DNA from: Aurelia coerulea
Lineage: Eukaryota; Cnidaria; Scyphozoa; Semaeostomeae; Ulmaridae
Reading direction: 5' to 3'
DNA: 64,000 bases
NCBI GenBank assembly: GCA_039566865.1
Contig: CM076957.1
Location: 6,457,896-6,521,895 of the forward strand
The notes below the pieces were generated by a model that did no database searches, was not told the DNA's origin, and saw only the letters and a program-made list of their open reading frames with translations. How positions within the stretch are numbered: position 1 is the stretch's first letter; every line of letters begins with the position of its first letter. The translations under genes were made by a program, and so were the position numbers. Positions 55,901-60,910 of this stretch are shown here, piece after piece.

Positions 55901-56806
55901 AAAATTGTATGTAGGTTAGCATTTTTAAACAATGCCATGGGGTAGTCATAGTCCTTTGCTCCTCATGGCATCGTCCTTGTAGTATTGTAAAGTAGTTCGT
56001 GGTAGAGTAGTCCGTAACATTGTATTGTAAATTTTTAATGGAATATAAAAAAAACTAGACTATTTACCATTGCATATTCCCTTTACAGAGTCGGAATAAA
56101 ATCGGATTTTGTAACTGGATTTATTTTCTTTGCATGGCAAAAATCCTTGAATATTCTTATTCATTGCGGTTTCCAGGGGAAATAACTCCTATTGTAATCA
56201 ACTATTCTCCGCCCAACGGAAGCAATATTCGAATCAAACGGAATCAAGTTTCAAAGCAATATTCGAACAGTCATCCAATCATGAAAATCTATTGTCAAAT
56301 AGTCTTCGAACTTGCATGTTACGCTTCTTCCGCCTTTGACTGTAACAGAGCATTCTAAGGAAAAAAACAAAAAATCTTTTTTATTCATATAAATATTACA
56401 ATAAATATTACATACTACTGCACATTCCTAATTACTATACAACACTACAGGGATGATAGAGGAGCGAAAGACAATGACTACCCCCAAAATTTTATAGCGC
56501 ACAACAACATTTGAAACATATGAAAAAATATTTCCGTAATTTCAAAACAAAATTCATCACCTCAAGTGCTGCTATTCTTGAAATGTTGTGATAAAATACC
56601 TCAGAATATGTACTTCTTCTTTAGTCTTTAATCTTGTCTTTGTAGGCCAGAAGTTTGCATTGCTGGAAGAGAAAATTGTCCTGTCTAATTTCTTGCGCAA
56701 TTTTAACATCAAATCATTCCAAGCCCCGGAAGATGTCGAAGTGTCAGCAGAGATCATTCTTCGTACAAAGAGTGGGTTGATGGTTGAAATAAGCAATCGA
56801 TCATGA
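22746..56806 (+). CDS. CYP4: Cytochrome P450, CYP4 clan (CYP4V-like), 14 exons
   Basis: Splicing 22746-22905, 32967-33073, 33668-33740, 34676-34688, 36013-36133, 38789-38861, 39976-40045, 41643-41769, 43500-43658, 46473-46575, 50019-50086, 51936-52002, 54404-54586 and 56646-56806 gives 1485 nt, 494 residues, all GT-AG with matching phases. It is an ER-anchored haem monooxygenase; family members usually omega-hydroxylate fatty acids. Seen: a signal anchor (about 6-19), a proline-rich hinge, the I-helix [13 protein letters not shown] (E301 is the CYP4 glutamate that can bond haem), ESLR at 359-362, PERF at 414-417, and haem loop [10 protein letters not shown] (433-442, ligand C440). Length is normal for CYP4. 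No disruption is seen. The 34-kb span results from transposon-filled introns. Confidence 0.95.
23350..24542. mobile_element. 1.2-kb element with ~66-bp TIRs (P450 intron 1)
   Basis: CACCGTAGCGCGAGCCTGTA at the left and its inverse near 24523-24542. Both arms repeat TTTACAGGC and share CCAGTATATCT. A 17-base G run lies inside. No transposase frame is seen. Confidence 0.8.
24784..25220. mobile_element. TATAAGAAAC-family MITE, copy in intron 1
   Basis: The left end TTTTTATTATAAGAAACTTGG and the right end with two GTTTCTTATAA words are inverted. Right-arm GTACTAGTTTCTTATAAACC matches the left arm of the 3187-4000 copy. Confidence 0.7.
25221..28357. other. P450 intron 1; mostly unannotatable
   Basis: 25555-25720 is a LINE-type 3' tail in - orientation (ATATGAAGTATTACAATAC and GACTACCCCATGGCC). 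26405-26450 holds GGGGGCTGATTCAGCCCCC, a hairpin. 26645-26662 is a GTAT microsatellite. No exon is supported. Confidence 0.5.
28358..29075. mobile_element. TATAAGAAAC-family element, ~715 bp (intron 1)
   Basis: TACACGCATTTTTTATAAG at the left is mirrored by CTTATAAAAAATATGTGTAC at the right. The middle (28580-28880) is a run of CTGGGAA/TTCCCAG words of both orientations. Confidence 0.65.
29076..29720. other. P450 intron 1, nothing recognised
   Basis: AT-rich, short frames only (29167-29370 and antisense 29213-29422), no family resemblance. Confidence 0.5.
29721..30642. mobile_element. ~920-bp inverted-repeat element with 10-bp minisatellite in each arm
   Basis: Left arm 29721-29900 and right arm 30468-30642 are inverted copies. 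Each contains a minisatellite (29749-29852 and 30512-30604) of the 10-bp unit CTGAACCCAG or its complement, about ten copies. Outside it both arms carry CTTGATACAGCGTAATTTAT-like and AGACCAACCTGAC-like blocks. Because 10 is not a multiple of 3, all frames show the same G-F-x-W-V-Q periodic peptide, an artefact. Confidence 0.8.
30785..30970. mobile_element. Short palindrome with 21-bp tandem repeat inside
   Basis: GATTATAGAATCCAGG at 30836 is inverted at 30935 (CCTGGATTCTATAATC). Between them TCATTAAATGAACGGCAAATA is repeated about three times. Outside are inverted TATAAGAAAC/TTTCTTATAA words, so it may be nested in that family. Confidence 0.65.
30971..31694. other. P450 intron 1, nothing recognised
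   Basis: Short overlapping frames on both strands (31079-31321, 31540-31809) without recognisable domains. Confidence 0.4.
31695..31892 (-). CDS. Candidate first-exon-like ORF in a CpG-rich patch
   Basis: A 65-codon frame starts AAGATGGCGTCTGCG with A at -3 and G at +4 and begins [20 protein letters not shown], ending TQEMTGI. The start codon sits inside a CAAGATGGC YY1-type element, and an ETS-like TTTCCGGT (ACCGGAAA on this strand) lies about 35 bp upstream. The patch 31780-31930 is clearly richer in CpG than its surroundings. The product is unrecognised. It could be a nested antisense gene's first exon, an old retrocopy, or chance. Confidence 0.3.
   Translation of the reverse strand: MASAPASYGCAVDPPISWAAAIERHENIWSDEAGPERQQSCLGEPKFLREDAFLRQGKTQEMTGI
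31800..31935. promoter_or_regulatory. CpG-rich promoter-like island in intron 1
   Basis: Contains ATGGCGGCCGCCCAT (a palindrome with two YY1-like cores), CTGCGCAGCC, GCCATCTTGCGC and GTTTCCGGTCAG (ETS). This combination is usual for TATA-less housekeeping promoters. Direction is uncertain. Confidence 0.4.
31936..32966. other. P450 intron 1 end, nothing recognised
   Basis: AT-rich. The GTACGTACATACATACAT simple repeat is near 32335. The last 40 bp form the pyrimidine tract of the exon 2 acceptor. Confidence 0.5.
32967..33073 (+). CDS. CYP4: P450 exon 2: A-helix/beta-1 region
   Basis: 107 nt, acceptor TATTCTTTCAG, donor GTACAC. It encodes residues 54-89 with [15 protein letters not shown], matching the CYP4 K-x-W-x-G-P pattern before the B helix. 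Confidence 0.9.
33074..33667. other. P450 intron 2, nothing recognised
   Basis: No mobile element is recognised. Overlapping frames 33269-33496 (-) and 33278-33478 (+) are chance. Confidence 0.5.
33668..33740 (+). CDS. CYP4: P450 exon 3: B-C region
   Basis: 73 nt encoding [20 protein letters not shown] and WLGT (residues 90-113), phase 1 at the end; acceptor ATAATTTCAG, donor GTATGG. Confidence 0.93.
34093..34600. mobile_element. Degenerate CCGGGTG-family MITE (intron 3)
   Basis: CCGTCTGAGTCTGACAAAAT and TACTGCTCCCTGATTATCAA parallel the left end of the 62097-62715 element. Later AAATTATGAGCGATCTTCTC and CCTCTTTGGAG also have counterparts. The right terminus is lost. Confidence 0.5.
34676..34688 (+). 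CDS. CYP4: P450 exon 4: 13-nt microexon
   Basis: GCTTGCTTATCAG lies between acceptor TTTCTTTCTAG and donor GTAGGTAG. It fills phase 1 to phase 2 exactly between exons 3 and 5 and restores G-LLIS-TG, the conserved CYP4 GLLxSxGxxW segment. Without it the joined exons 3 and 5 lose frame and the motif. Confidence 0.92.
34895..35425. mobile_element. 'AAATCTTTAAAAAGG' MITE, copy 2 (intron 4)
   Basis: Shares AAATCTTTAAAAAGGTGGG, AAAATTCTATGACATTTT and TATAACCTTCAAGAAAA with copy 3 at 63726, and TTTGATGACGTCA with copy 1. The inverted end is near 35380-35425 (CCGACCTTTTTAAGAATTTG). Confidence 0.7.
36013..36133 (+). CDS. CYP4: P450 exon 5: C-helix
   Basis: 121 nt; encodes [20 protein letters not shown] and LEDF, the C-helix WxxxR haem-propionate motif and the conserved TPxFH. 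Acceptor CATCTTATCCAG, donor GTTTGT. The open frame upstream to 35936 is intronic. Confidence 0.95.
36134..36765. other. P450 intron 5, left part
   Basis: Contains AAAATGGCGACCACACTG at 36470 and frames reading toward the transposase-like fragment that follows, all interrupted. May be the decayed upstream part of that element. Confidence 0.35.
36766..37176 (+). pseudogene. Possible DNA-transposon protein C-terminal fragment
   Basis: The frame contains [20 protein letters not shown], then [20 protein letters not shown] and a basic tail [16 protein letters not shown]. The pattern HFND...LGIxPG followed by a Lys/Arg-rich stretch resembles C-terminal parts of invertebrate mobile-element proteins with a mutator-like transposase domain, from memory and unverified. 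Only about 100 codons are family-like and no DDE residues are visible. It lies inside P450 intron 5. Confidence 0.4.
37177..38253. other. P450 intron 5, nothing recognised
   Basis: Contains purine-rich GGGGGAG/GAGAGGGGGG runs at 37825-37925. No exon or element termini are supported. Confidence 0.45.
38254..38718. mobile_element. 465-bp MITE interrupted by a second MITE (intron 5)
   Basis: CATTAACGTCCACACTG with TTTCGGACGGAAAAG at the left is inverted at the right (CTTCCGAAAATTCTGC, CATGTGGATGTAGTTGATG). The AACCAGG MITE 38382-38534 sits inside. It ends 70 bp before exon 6. Confidence 0.75.
38382..38534. mobile_element. AACCAGG-type MITE, copy 2, nested
   Basis: Closely matches 4257-4410: CCCTATTCATATTGCCGAG, TTAAACTAGCTTAAACTAAA, and CCTGGTTTAGATAAAGC; TA at both edges. 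Confidence 0.8.
38789..38861 (+). CDS. CYP4: P450 exon 6: D-E region
   Basis: 73 nt too short for ordinary ORF finding. It reads [20 protein letters not shown] then DIIC, giving the conserved TLDIIC-ETAMG when joined to exon 7. Acceptor ATTATAG is pyrimidine-poor; donor GTAAAT. Confidence 0.9.
38862..39484. other. P450 intron 6, left part, nothing recognised
   Basis: No exon or element is identified. The antisense frame 39214-39450 looks like chance. Confidence 0.45.
39485..39726. mobile_element. 242-bp TA-flanked Tc1-like MITE (intron 6)
   Basis: CAATTCTGGCCAAAAGAAGC and TGGGACA at the left are inverted at the right (TTGTCCCAAGTATTTTGGCC, AAGATG). TA at 39483-39484 and 39727-39728. TGGCCAAAA termini are common among Tc1-like elements. 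Confidence 0.75.
39976..40045 (+). CDS. CYP4: P450 exon 7: ETAMG segment
   Basis: 70 nt, acceptor ATTATCTTTCAG, donor GTATTG. It encodes [20 protein letters not shown] and AVL, matching the CYP4 E-helix ETAMG and the Y-x-x-AV pattern. Confidence 0.93.
40046..40970. other. P450 intron 7, left part
   Basis: GAGGTGTGCTCAAATTATGG at about 40288 and the inverse ATAGTTTGAGCACACAATTA at about 40664 may be ends of a 400-bp element. Low confidence. No exon. Confidence 0.35.
40974..41520. mobile_element. CCGGGTGAGTCAG MITE, right-truncated (intron 7)
   Basis: Begins TA-CCGGGTGAGTCAGAA. Internal ATACTGCTCCCTGAATCTCG, ATGGGAGATTTTCTCCAGAA and GTATTTTGTCCTCTTTGGAG match the full copy at 62097-62715. The right terminus is missing. 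Confidence 0.7.
41643..41769 (+). CDS. CYP4: P450 exon 8: F-G region
   Basis: 127 nt encoding residues 206-248, including [20 protein letters not shown] and [12 protein letters not shown], typical of the CYP4 R-x-x-x-PW-x-W and KILHxFT segments. Confidence 0.93.
41858..41930 (+). repeat. Weak tRNA-like B-box segment (intron 8)
   Basis: GAGTTCGATCTCC at about 41898 resembles a pol III B box. The upstream A box is poor. A SINE fragment is possible. Confidence 0.25.
42045..43446 (+). mobile_element. 5'-truncated non-LTR retrotransposon (LINE) with RT ORF
   Basis: The copy lies in P450 intron 8 on the same strand. It starts inside ORF2 ([12 protein letters not shown]) and keeps a 389-codon uninterrupted frame through the RT domain and C-terminal region. 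The 3' end is an ATG/GAT-type microsatellite (GATGATGATGATGATG, 43428-43446), as in several RTE/CR1-like LINEs. No endonuclease domain is present, so it is dead on arrival but recently inserted. Confidence 0.85.
42062..43231 (+). CDS. LINE ORF2 reverse transcriptase domain, intact frame
   Basis: 389 codons from an internal Met. RT motif A is LTDHSKAFD (first catalytic Asp region), motif B is [20 protein letters not shown], and motif C is YADDTT with the catalytic Asp pair. Then [25 protein letters not shown] and the C-terminal [14 protein letters not shown]. The order and spacing are typical of CR1/Jockey-like ORF2. In motif A a His replaces the usual hydrophobic residue before SKAFD. Lacks the endonuclease, so only a fragment. 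The ATG at 42062 is internal and not a true start. Confidence 0.88.
   Translation: MPSASKIYERLMQDQMLPFLQCFLSPLLCVFREGYGTQHALLRLVETCKKSLDSGGVAGAVLTDHSKAFDCLNHELLIAKLNAYGFSRSALQFIHSYLVDRKQRVKVNVSFSTWTKTTLGVPQGSVLGPLLFNIYLNDLFLFLEETEICNYADDTTIYAYGPKIDNVIAHLENDALKLTEWFPNNLMKLNEDKCHLMIFGAKDNEVSIKIGGACLKESTEENLLGIKFDRSLSFKQHVKSLCKKASQKLHALNRISCYMDTEKLQQLMRAFILSHFSYCPLVWMFCDRTWNQRIIHVHERALRIAQKDYEHDFGFLLEQTNSVPIHIKNLQLLMTEIFKTKLDLSPTFMKDIFTQRNTGYDLRHGTATTRDKRLQHPSNFQKANKVLEW
43500..43658 (+). CDS. CYP4: P450 exon 9: H helix to start of I helix
   Basis: 159 nt encoding 249-301. Contains [12 protein letters not shown] and EEVDTFMFE. The exon ends exactly on E301, the glutamate that forms the covalent haem link in many CYP4 enzymes. 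The acceptor is 53 bp after the end of a LINE insertion. Confidence 0.95.
43801..44181. mobile_element. 380-bp inverted-repeat MITE (intron 9)
   Basis: GGCGCCTACCTTGTAGG and TGTTTATTCCCAGTACTGTA at the left are inverted at 44145-44181. Inner arms share GAGTAATTGGTGTCCTGTGA/TCACAGGACATCAATTACTC. Confidence 0.75.
44182..45820. other. P450 intron 9, nothing recognised
   Basis: 1.6 kb without identifiable element or exon. 44640-44720 contains a repeated CAGTCCGA-CGGG block. Confidence 0.45.
45821..46423. mobile_element. CCGGGTGCGCC MITE, 603 bp (intron 9)
   Basis: CTGGGTGCGCCAAAATAAAC and TATGCACGTTTGGCAGGCC at the left are mirrored at 46388-46423, with TA on both sides. Arms of about 180 bp. 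It ends 49 bp before the exon 10 acceptor. Confidence 0.87.
46473..46575 (+). CDS. CYP4: P450 exon 10: I-helix oxygen-binding motif
   Basis: 103 nt starting [11 protein letters not shown], the A/G-G-x-D-T-T oxygen-activation motif, then [17 protein letters not shown]. Acceptor TTTCTTTAG, donor GTAAGA. Confidence 0.95.
46675..46921. mobile_element. AACCAGG-type MITE, copy 3, with internal insertion (intron 10)
   Basis: CCCTATTCACACTTGCAAGG and CTTAAACTAAACCAGG match copies 1 and 2. About 100 bp of extra sequence (46800-46905) separates the body from the GTCAGTGTGAA end. Confidence 0.6.
47114..47270. repeat. 72-bp tandem duplication (intron 10)
   Basis: TTGTTGTTGCCATATAG followed by TTATGCTAACTGAATAACTT and CCATGTTACCATGTTACC; GCCATAT begins at 47122, 47194 and 47266. 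Confidence 0.85.
47271..48935. other. P450 intron 10, middle
   Basis: 47990-48130 is a LINE-type 3' tail in - orientation (AAAATATTACAATACATATT, ACTACTTACAAG). Otherwise nothing is supported. The antisense frame 47584-47802 is from a CT-rich stretch. Confidence 0.45.
48936..49230. mobile_element. Half copy of the 58951-59566 palindrome family (intron 10)
   Basis: ATCACAGACAAAGGAAATTA, AAACAAATAAAGCCGCCAGA and GAAAGAAGAAGGATACATCT parallel the left arm near 59030-59180 with substitutions. Confidence 0.5.
49610..49890 (+). repeat. LINE 3' tail, + orientation (intron 10)
   Basis: CTGACATCTAATGTGAGACC followed by GTAGTTT, GGGGGTAGAAATGATACC, CCATCCTTGTAGTGTGGTA and TTATATTGAATATATAAAAA. Related to 55756-56060 and, inverted, to 50340-50740. 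Confidence 0.55.
50019..50086 (+). CDS. CYP4: P450 exon 11: J/J' region
   Basis: 68 nt encoding residues 336-358, [15 protein letters not shown], which precedes the K-helix. Acceptor TTTCTTTCAG, donor GTGAGT. Confidence 0.92.
50541..50657. repeat. AACATTAGATGTCAGGT palindrome, copy 1
   Basis: TTAACATTAGATGTCAGGT at the left and ACCTGACATCCAATGCGAGA at the right are inverted. Copies at 55756-55846 and 62726-62840 have the same layout within the LINE 3'UTR. Confidence 0.7.
51214..51809. mobile_element. CAGGGTGTCCC MITE, 596 bp, inside LINE copy A
   Basis: CAGGGTGTCCCAAAAAAATT at the left and TTTTTTTGGGACACCCTG at the right, TA on both sides. Long arms share GATGCTGCTCTTCAGATATT and AAATGGCCGACCGCTTG-like blocks. 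CAGGGTGTCCCAAAA ends are typical of Tc1/mariner-related elements. Confidence 0.9.
51936..52002 (+). CDS. CYP4: P450 exon 12: K-helix ExxR
   Basis: 67 nt starting [15 protein letters not shown]359 and R362 form the invariant ExxR. Acceptor CGCATTTTAG, donor GTAACA. Confidence 0.95.
52132..52916. mobile_element. CCGGGTGTCCC MITE, 785 bp (intron 12)
   Basis: CCGGGTGTCCCAAAAAAAAA with GCAACAGATT at the left and AATCTGTTGCG with GGACACCCGG at the right, TA on both sides. The arms extend about 200 bp and the interior is palindromic around a TGCAATTGCAGGGATTGC region. Confidence 0.9.
52964..53549. mobile_element. CCGGGTGTCTC MITE, 586 bp (intron 12)
   Basis: CCGGGTGTCTCAAAAAAGG with TTTGGTTGACTCC at the left, inverted at the right (GGAGTCAACCAAA, GACACCCGG), TA on both sides. 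The right tip carries ACACCCGACACCCGG, a short terminal duplication. Only 47 bp from the previous MITE. Confidence 0.88.
53550..54403. other. P450 intron 12, right part
   Basis: No element termini identified. 53574-53660 resembles the interior of the CCGGGTGAGCCAG MITE (CATCAAGTACTTTTGGTGTT). The antisense frame 53737-54066 is unrecognised. Confidence 0.45.
54404..54586 (+). CDS. CYP4: P450 exon 13: PERF and haem loop
   Basis: 183 nt encoding residues 381-442, with HRNP, W-x-DP-x-EF, PERF and [11 protein letters not shown] 544-bp MITE begins 13 bp after the donor. Confidence 0.97.
54600..55143. mobile_element. 544-bp inverted-repeat MITE (intron 13)
   Basis: TTATGACGATGAGTCCCTTG at the left is inverted at 55124-55143 (ATGAGTCTCTTG). 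AGGGACTCATATT and AACCTGACCCTATC inside the left have partners at the right (GACTCATATTATTACTC, TTGACCCTAT on the reverse). An ATCGATCGAT-type palindrome sits near 54695. It starts 13 bp past the exon 13 donor. Confidence 0.8.
55461..55589. repeat. 32-bp tandem repeat, four copies (intron 13)
   Basis: GAACAATGGATAGCCAAAGA-AACAATGCGGTT at 55462, 55494, 55526 and 55558, near-identical, so recent. Confidence 0.92.
55756..56060 (+). repeat. LINE 3'UTR/tail with AACATTAGATGTCAGGT palindrome, + orientation
   Basis: Palindrome 55756-55846, then GTAGTATTTATGTAAAATTG, CCATGGGGTAGTCATAGTCC, CTCATGGCATCGTCCTTGTA and GGAATATAAAAAAAAC tail. It reads as a 5'-truncated copy of the same LINE as copies A and B. 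Confidence 0.6.
56061..56645. other. P450 intron 13, right part
   Basis: 56370-56510 is a LINE-type 3' tail in - orientation (ATAAATATTACAATAAATAT, GACAATGACTACCCC). No exon except exon 14 following. Confidence 0.5.
56646..56806 (+). CDS. CYP4: P450 exon 14: C-terminus
   Basis: 161 nt encoding G442 to the stop TGA at 56804: [14 protein letters not shown] then a beta-4 hairpin and LMVEISNRS end. No AATAAA is obvious in the next 200 bp. Confidence 0.95.
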
Positions 56807-57409
56807 TGCCTTACTACCGTATTTTTATTCAGAGATTTAGCAATGATTTGAAGATAGATTGAGTGAGAGTTGGCCTTGCGCAAGGCTTTATGAGTCAAAA
56901 TGTTGCCAAGTTGATGCACACTAGAAATCACATTTCCTGTCAAAGCATTATACCTTTTGACAAATTACCAAATCTTCATCATGTTACCGATTTTTAAAGT
57001 TAGTCGACGGAAGAGCTGGGTTAAGATATTGCTGGATATGCAGGTCTATACTCAAGACCTGCATATGCCGGTCTCAGGTTAGCCTGTTGTATTTGACAAT
57101 TTTGCCACGGGCGTGGATATTGTTTGGTTAAACAAGTAATAGCGTGCATAGGCATTGTTTTGTCCTATTCAAAGATTATTCTTCCTAGCTATGTTCATTC
57201 ACTTTAAATTTGCTTGTGTATGTGTATGTCAGTCTGTTTCTCCGAGTCATTTTTGACTAGGGGCAATGGCGGACACTTTGCCAAATATCGAGAGGCCAAG
57301 CTATTGTCTTAATCGAAAAGCATTGTTCATCACTATTGTTTTCAAACACAAGATCTCTGTTCTAGCCAAAATTGGGGGCGACAGCATCCTCTTCCCCCCC
57401 CCCCCCCCG
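56807..57409. other. P450 3' flank
   Basis: No clear AATAAA follows the stop. A GGTCTATACTCAAGACCTGC/GCAGGTC palindrome lies near 57040-57065. The + frame 57266-57520 begins MADTLPNIERP but runs into a C homopolymer and is not supported as a gene. Confidence 0.45.
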
Positions 57410-57568
57410 TCAAGTGTCCGCCACAGTGGGAGTAAGCTCGCAAAAGAAGTCCAAAATCATTGCCCTATCAACAAGTCGCTTCCTTGTGTCCAGTGCTCTT
57501 GCACGAATGCTATCAGGTGAACCCAGGGAACCAGGCTGTTCGTACGTACTTATGTATGTGTTCGCCAT
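57410..57568 (-). CDS. Candidate small ORF, unrecognised
   Basis: 52 codons starting AGAAAATGGCGAAC with good Kozak context: MANTYISTYEQPGSLGSPDS, then IRARALDTRKRLVDR and FFCELTPTVADT. The composition is protein-like and the 5' side is a plausible leader. A poly-C tract follows the stop. Could be a first exon, a small gene or chance. Confidence 0.25.
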   Translation of the reverse strand: MANTYISTYEQPGSLGSPDSIRARALDTRKRLVDRAMILDFFCELTPTVADT

Positions 57569-57878
57569 TTTCTTCTTCGGAGAGAGACAAGTTCCAATTC
57601 CGGCCTTGAAAAAAGTTATATTGAGCAATAGAGCTTCACAAAACATGGCATTTTTAGTCAAAAGTCTATTATTGTTACCTCTATAATCCTTGATTATGCC
57701 CAGGCCTTCTCGACTGTCGATTTACAAGAACAAAGCCTTTTTATTTAAAAGTAGTATAACCTACATCTCCTTTATACCAATGTGCGTGCAACTTGCCAAC
57801 ATTTTTGAGTAACACTGTGCTTTTATACACAAATTTGCAGATGATGATGCTTGTTAAGTTGTTTATCTCTTTACCATA

Positions 57879-58460
57879 CCGGGTGCGCCAAAACAGTTTA
57901 GGCGTTTTAAAAATCGTAGTACCCAAAATACTGAATAGATTGGAATGAATTAAATTCCGTTTGATAGTATTTTTAACGGTCTTTCTCGTGTTTTTGTGAG
58001 CAATTACAACATGGGTAAATTTAGCTCAACGAACATTATTGATTGCTGAATGGCTGGAATAGGGGCCTGAAAACCTCAATCGAATCTCTCATTCAAATTA
58101 ATACGCAAGGGCATTTAATCTCTCTCAAGAGTCATAGTGATCGAATTTTTGAATTAACACTAAAAGGCTTGATCCCATGGTAATGAATATGCAGACGAGA
58201 TCCGATACCTATGAAAAAATGTACTTTTGTGTTGTTCTGTGTAAGAAGTTTCTTTACGACTTGTTCGAGTGTTTCTGAACGTTTTTCAGAGATTTAGCAA
58301 ACAAGGGATTTTTGTAAGGCCTAATTCCCCTATGTTTTCAATACTTTAAAAACATGAGAGAAATGATAAAAATACTTCCGTCTTCTGCTATCAAACAGAT
58401 TTTATTCAATCGCAATCCATCCAGTATTCAAACGCTTGAAATGTTTGATGCCCCGTTATT
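57879..58460. mobile_element. CCGGGTGCGCC-type MITE, decayed right end
   Basis: TA-CCGGGTGCGCCAAAACAG at the left. Near 58350-58440 the inverse of the inner left arm appears (AAAAATACTTCCGTC, CAATCCATCCAGTATTC, GCTTGAAATGTTTGA). The terminal GGCGCACCCGG is not preserved. Confidence 0.65.
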
Positions 58461-58950
58461 ATCAGATTACCAGCAATAATATACAATTGTCGTATTTAAA
58501 AATTAAGTTTATCTTATCTCGATAATGGGCTTTTCCTTTGGTCTTGCATCGACTTTGCCTAAATTCCACCATTACAACTATCATTTGCGCCTTCGTAGCG
58601 GTTAGCTCCTATGGAGAGGCGCTCCTTGTTTCCAGCTGTCACTGAAAAACTTTCTTCATAAGTTACTTTTTCAGTGGAAATTTGAACTGAGCATCATCGC
58701 TGCGTAGGAGCTGACCATTACGCGTGAATATAATTGTAAATTGATCTGAACAATTGTGGAGTTCAGACCAAGTCGAGAGCAGGCAAAACGAAGAAAAAGC
58801 GACCTTATCAAGGTAAGGATATTCGTTGATTTTAATATACAAAACACGGTGCATTATTGCCCGTGGGTGGATAAAATCTTATAATCGACATGCTGTATGC
58901 TACAGAAAGATGCTGCATGTATTTGAATAATTTTTAATGCACCGACGGTG
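58461..58950. other. Intergenic, nothing recognised
   Basis: Short antisense frames only. Confidence 0.45.
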
Positions 58951-59566
58951 ATCAGCTTAACAAGGACATATTTGTAACACAGTAGCATCAGTTGTTTTAA
59001 TTCACACCTCAATTCAAAGCGATTAGCGATTGCAGACAAAGGAAATTCTCTCAACCAGTAATTCAAAACAAAAAAGGCCGCAAAACTTACCCCGAAGCCA
59101 GTAGGGCAAACTCTCGCCTTGTGCACGCGAAAGGTGGTTTTTAAGAAAAGTTATGTACTTATAATGAAAGAAGAAGGGTAAATTTAAAGATGTGCCTAGC
59201 GGATTTTGTTTAGTTGATTCAGAAGCCAAGCAGAAGGCATTGTAATTCTCGCGTATTTGCGGATTAAATGAAACGATGGCAAAACAGCTCCTGAATCAAA
59301 TAAACAAAATCCGCCAGACAGAACTTTAGATTTACCCTTCATCTTTCGTTATAAGCACATAACTTTTCTTAAAGATCATCTTTCTCGTGCACAAGACGAG
59401 AGTTTGCCGTACTGGTTTCGGAGCACCTTGTGCGGCTTTGTTTGTTTTGAATTACTGGTTGAGAGAATTTCCTTTGCCTGCAATCGCTAATCGCTTTGAA
59501 TTGAGGTGTCAGTCAAAAGCAACTGATGCTATTGTATTACAAAATCTGCCCTTGTTGATCAGCTTT
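58951..59566. mobile_element. Large palindrome, ~277-bp arms, 60-bp loop
   Basis: Left arm 58951-59226 and right arm 59287-59566 are inverted, sharing CTCAATTCAAAGCGATTAGC, GACAAAGGAAATTCTCTCAA, and GGATTTTGTTTAGTTGATTC. The frames 58854-59126 (-) and 59387-59638 (+) encode the same FVLNYWLREFP-AIANRFELRC peptide once in each arm. A half copy lies at 48936-49230. Confidence 0.85.
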
Positions 59567-59984
59567 GTCACTTTTATCAACATAACCAGTAGAATCGTAT
59601 ACATTTTTACGCTGCTAATCAACTGCTTTGGACTCTGATTTTTTACTCCTCGCGGAGAAGGACATACAAAAGGTTTGAAATTTGATCTCATAAGATTGAA
59701 ATTAACGCTGACAATAATAGAGAAAGGCCTGTTAAACTGTGAAGTGGAATTCTTGCTTTTTTGAACGCACAACTAAGAGCGTAATAACCGAAATCTTAGT
59801 TGTTCGTCCCATGTCATGTCATGCATACGATAATATTTCGGACCTATTTAATCATGGTGACGTTGCGGTGTTGCGATATTTGAAGGTGAAGTTGCGGTTT
59901 TTAGCGCCAAGCGTTAGGATCACAGAAGTATCTAAGCGCTAATTGAGTCCGCGACCCGTTGTCATGACGCTCAAGTGGCAAGGC

Positions 59985-60062
59985 TCTACCGGGTATCGAA
60001 CCCTGTCCGCCTGACTGTTCTGGCTGTAAAGTCAGAGGATTACACCACTGCGCCACAGCATA
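59985..60062 (-). repeat. tRNA-like element
   Basis: On the - strand GCTGTGGCGCAGTGGTGTAA contains an A box (TGGCGCAGTGG) and GGGTTCGATACCCGG a B box. The acceptor ends do not pair, so a tRNA pseudogene or SINE head rather than a functional tRNA. Confidence 0.6.
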
Positions 60063-60750
60063 TTTCTCAAAGCTCTCTTCAGATCACAAGAACTGAGCAC
60101 ATGTGAGTCAATTCAACTGAATCGAAACAAAGTTCAAGGCTCTAGATGTCGTTCTCTTTTAGTTTTTTTATATCGTTAAGGTTACGGTAAACGTTTGAGA
60201 CATAAGATGAGGTTTTTGCTCTTAAACATCCAAGCTGCCAGCGGAATATGAGAAAACTATACATCATTTGATGCGTAAGAATTTGAGGATTCTTCCCACA
60301 CCAAAATAATGAGCAATTACTGTAAACGGAAAATTTCAGTTCGACTTCAATTTACTGCTAAAAAAGAACATACTGCCATAAAAGCTATTTTGTACCCTTG
60401 CGAGCATACTAGCAACATCTAGCTTACATCAGCAGGAAGTGCAAATTCTGAGCTACCAACCTGTGTCTCAGATTCTTCAAATACCTAATGACCAAGAAAA
60501 TATACGATGTGGTTTAATTGCAAATATGTTCTCTGCCCTCTCTCAATTAAATTCTGATATAAAATACAGACTAGAGGACATGCCAAGATTCTGAGACATA
60601 CTTTGGTTGCCTGAAGCCTGTTCTTCCGTTGTGCACAACTTGGAGCAATTCGATCGGCTCCTTGGGTACAAAACTAGCATATTTGTGAGTCCGGAGAAAA
60701 GGAGCTTCATTTCGAAGCCCATTCAAGTTTGCATATCGAGTATACATTAA
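60063..60750. other. Intergenic, nothing recognised
   Basis: No exon or element termini are supported. Confidence 0.45.
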
Positions 60751-60752
60751 CC

Positions 60753-60842
60753 TGGACTTGCCCAACTCGTCTTGTAAGGAAGAAAGAGAAAGAGAATCAA
60801 GTCGTCTCTTTTTTCCATACAAGATGACTTGGGCAAGTCCAA
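60753..60842. repeat. 90-bp hairpin
   Basis: GGACTTGCCCAACTCGTCTTGTA is inverted at 60820-60841 (TACAAGATGACTTGGGCAAGTCC); purine-rich GAAGAAAGAGAAAGAGAA loop. Confidence 0.8.
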
Positions 60843-60910
60843 CATTAACCATGCGTTGTGTATGATTTCTTAACCCTCCAACTTGAAAACAGAGTTCGAG
60901 GATTCAAGAT

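Noticed and set aside
57266..57520. 84-codon frame MADTLPNIERP...
   Set aside because: Runs through a C homopolymer that makes its proline block; no domain; overlaps an equally plausible - strand frame.
59985..60062. Functional tRNA gene
   Set aside because: A and B boxes are present, but acceptor and T stems do not pair and no clean anticodon arm is seen.
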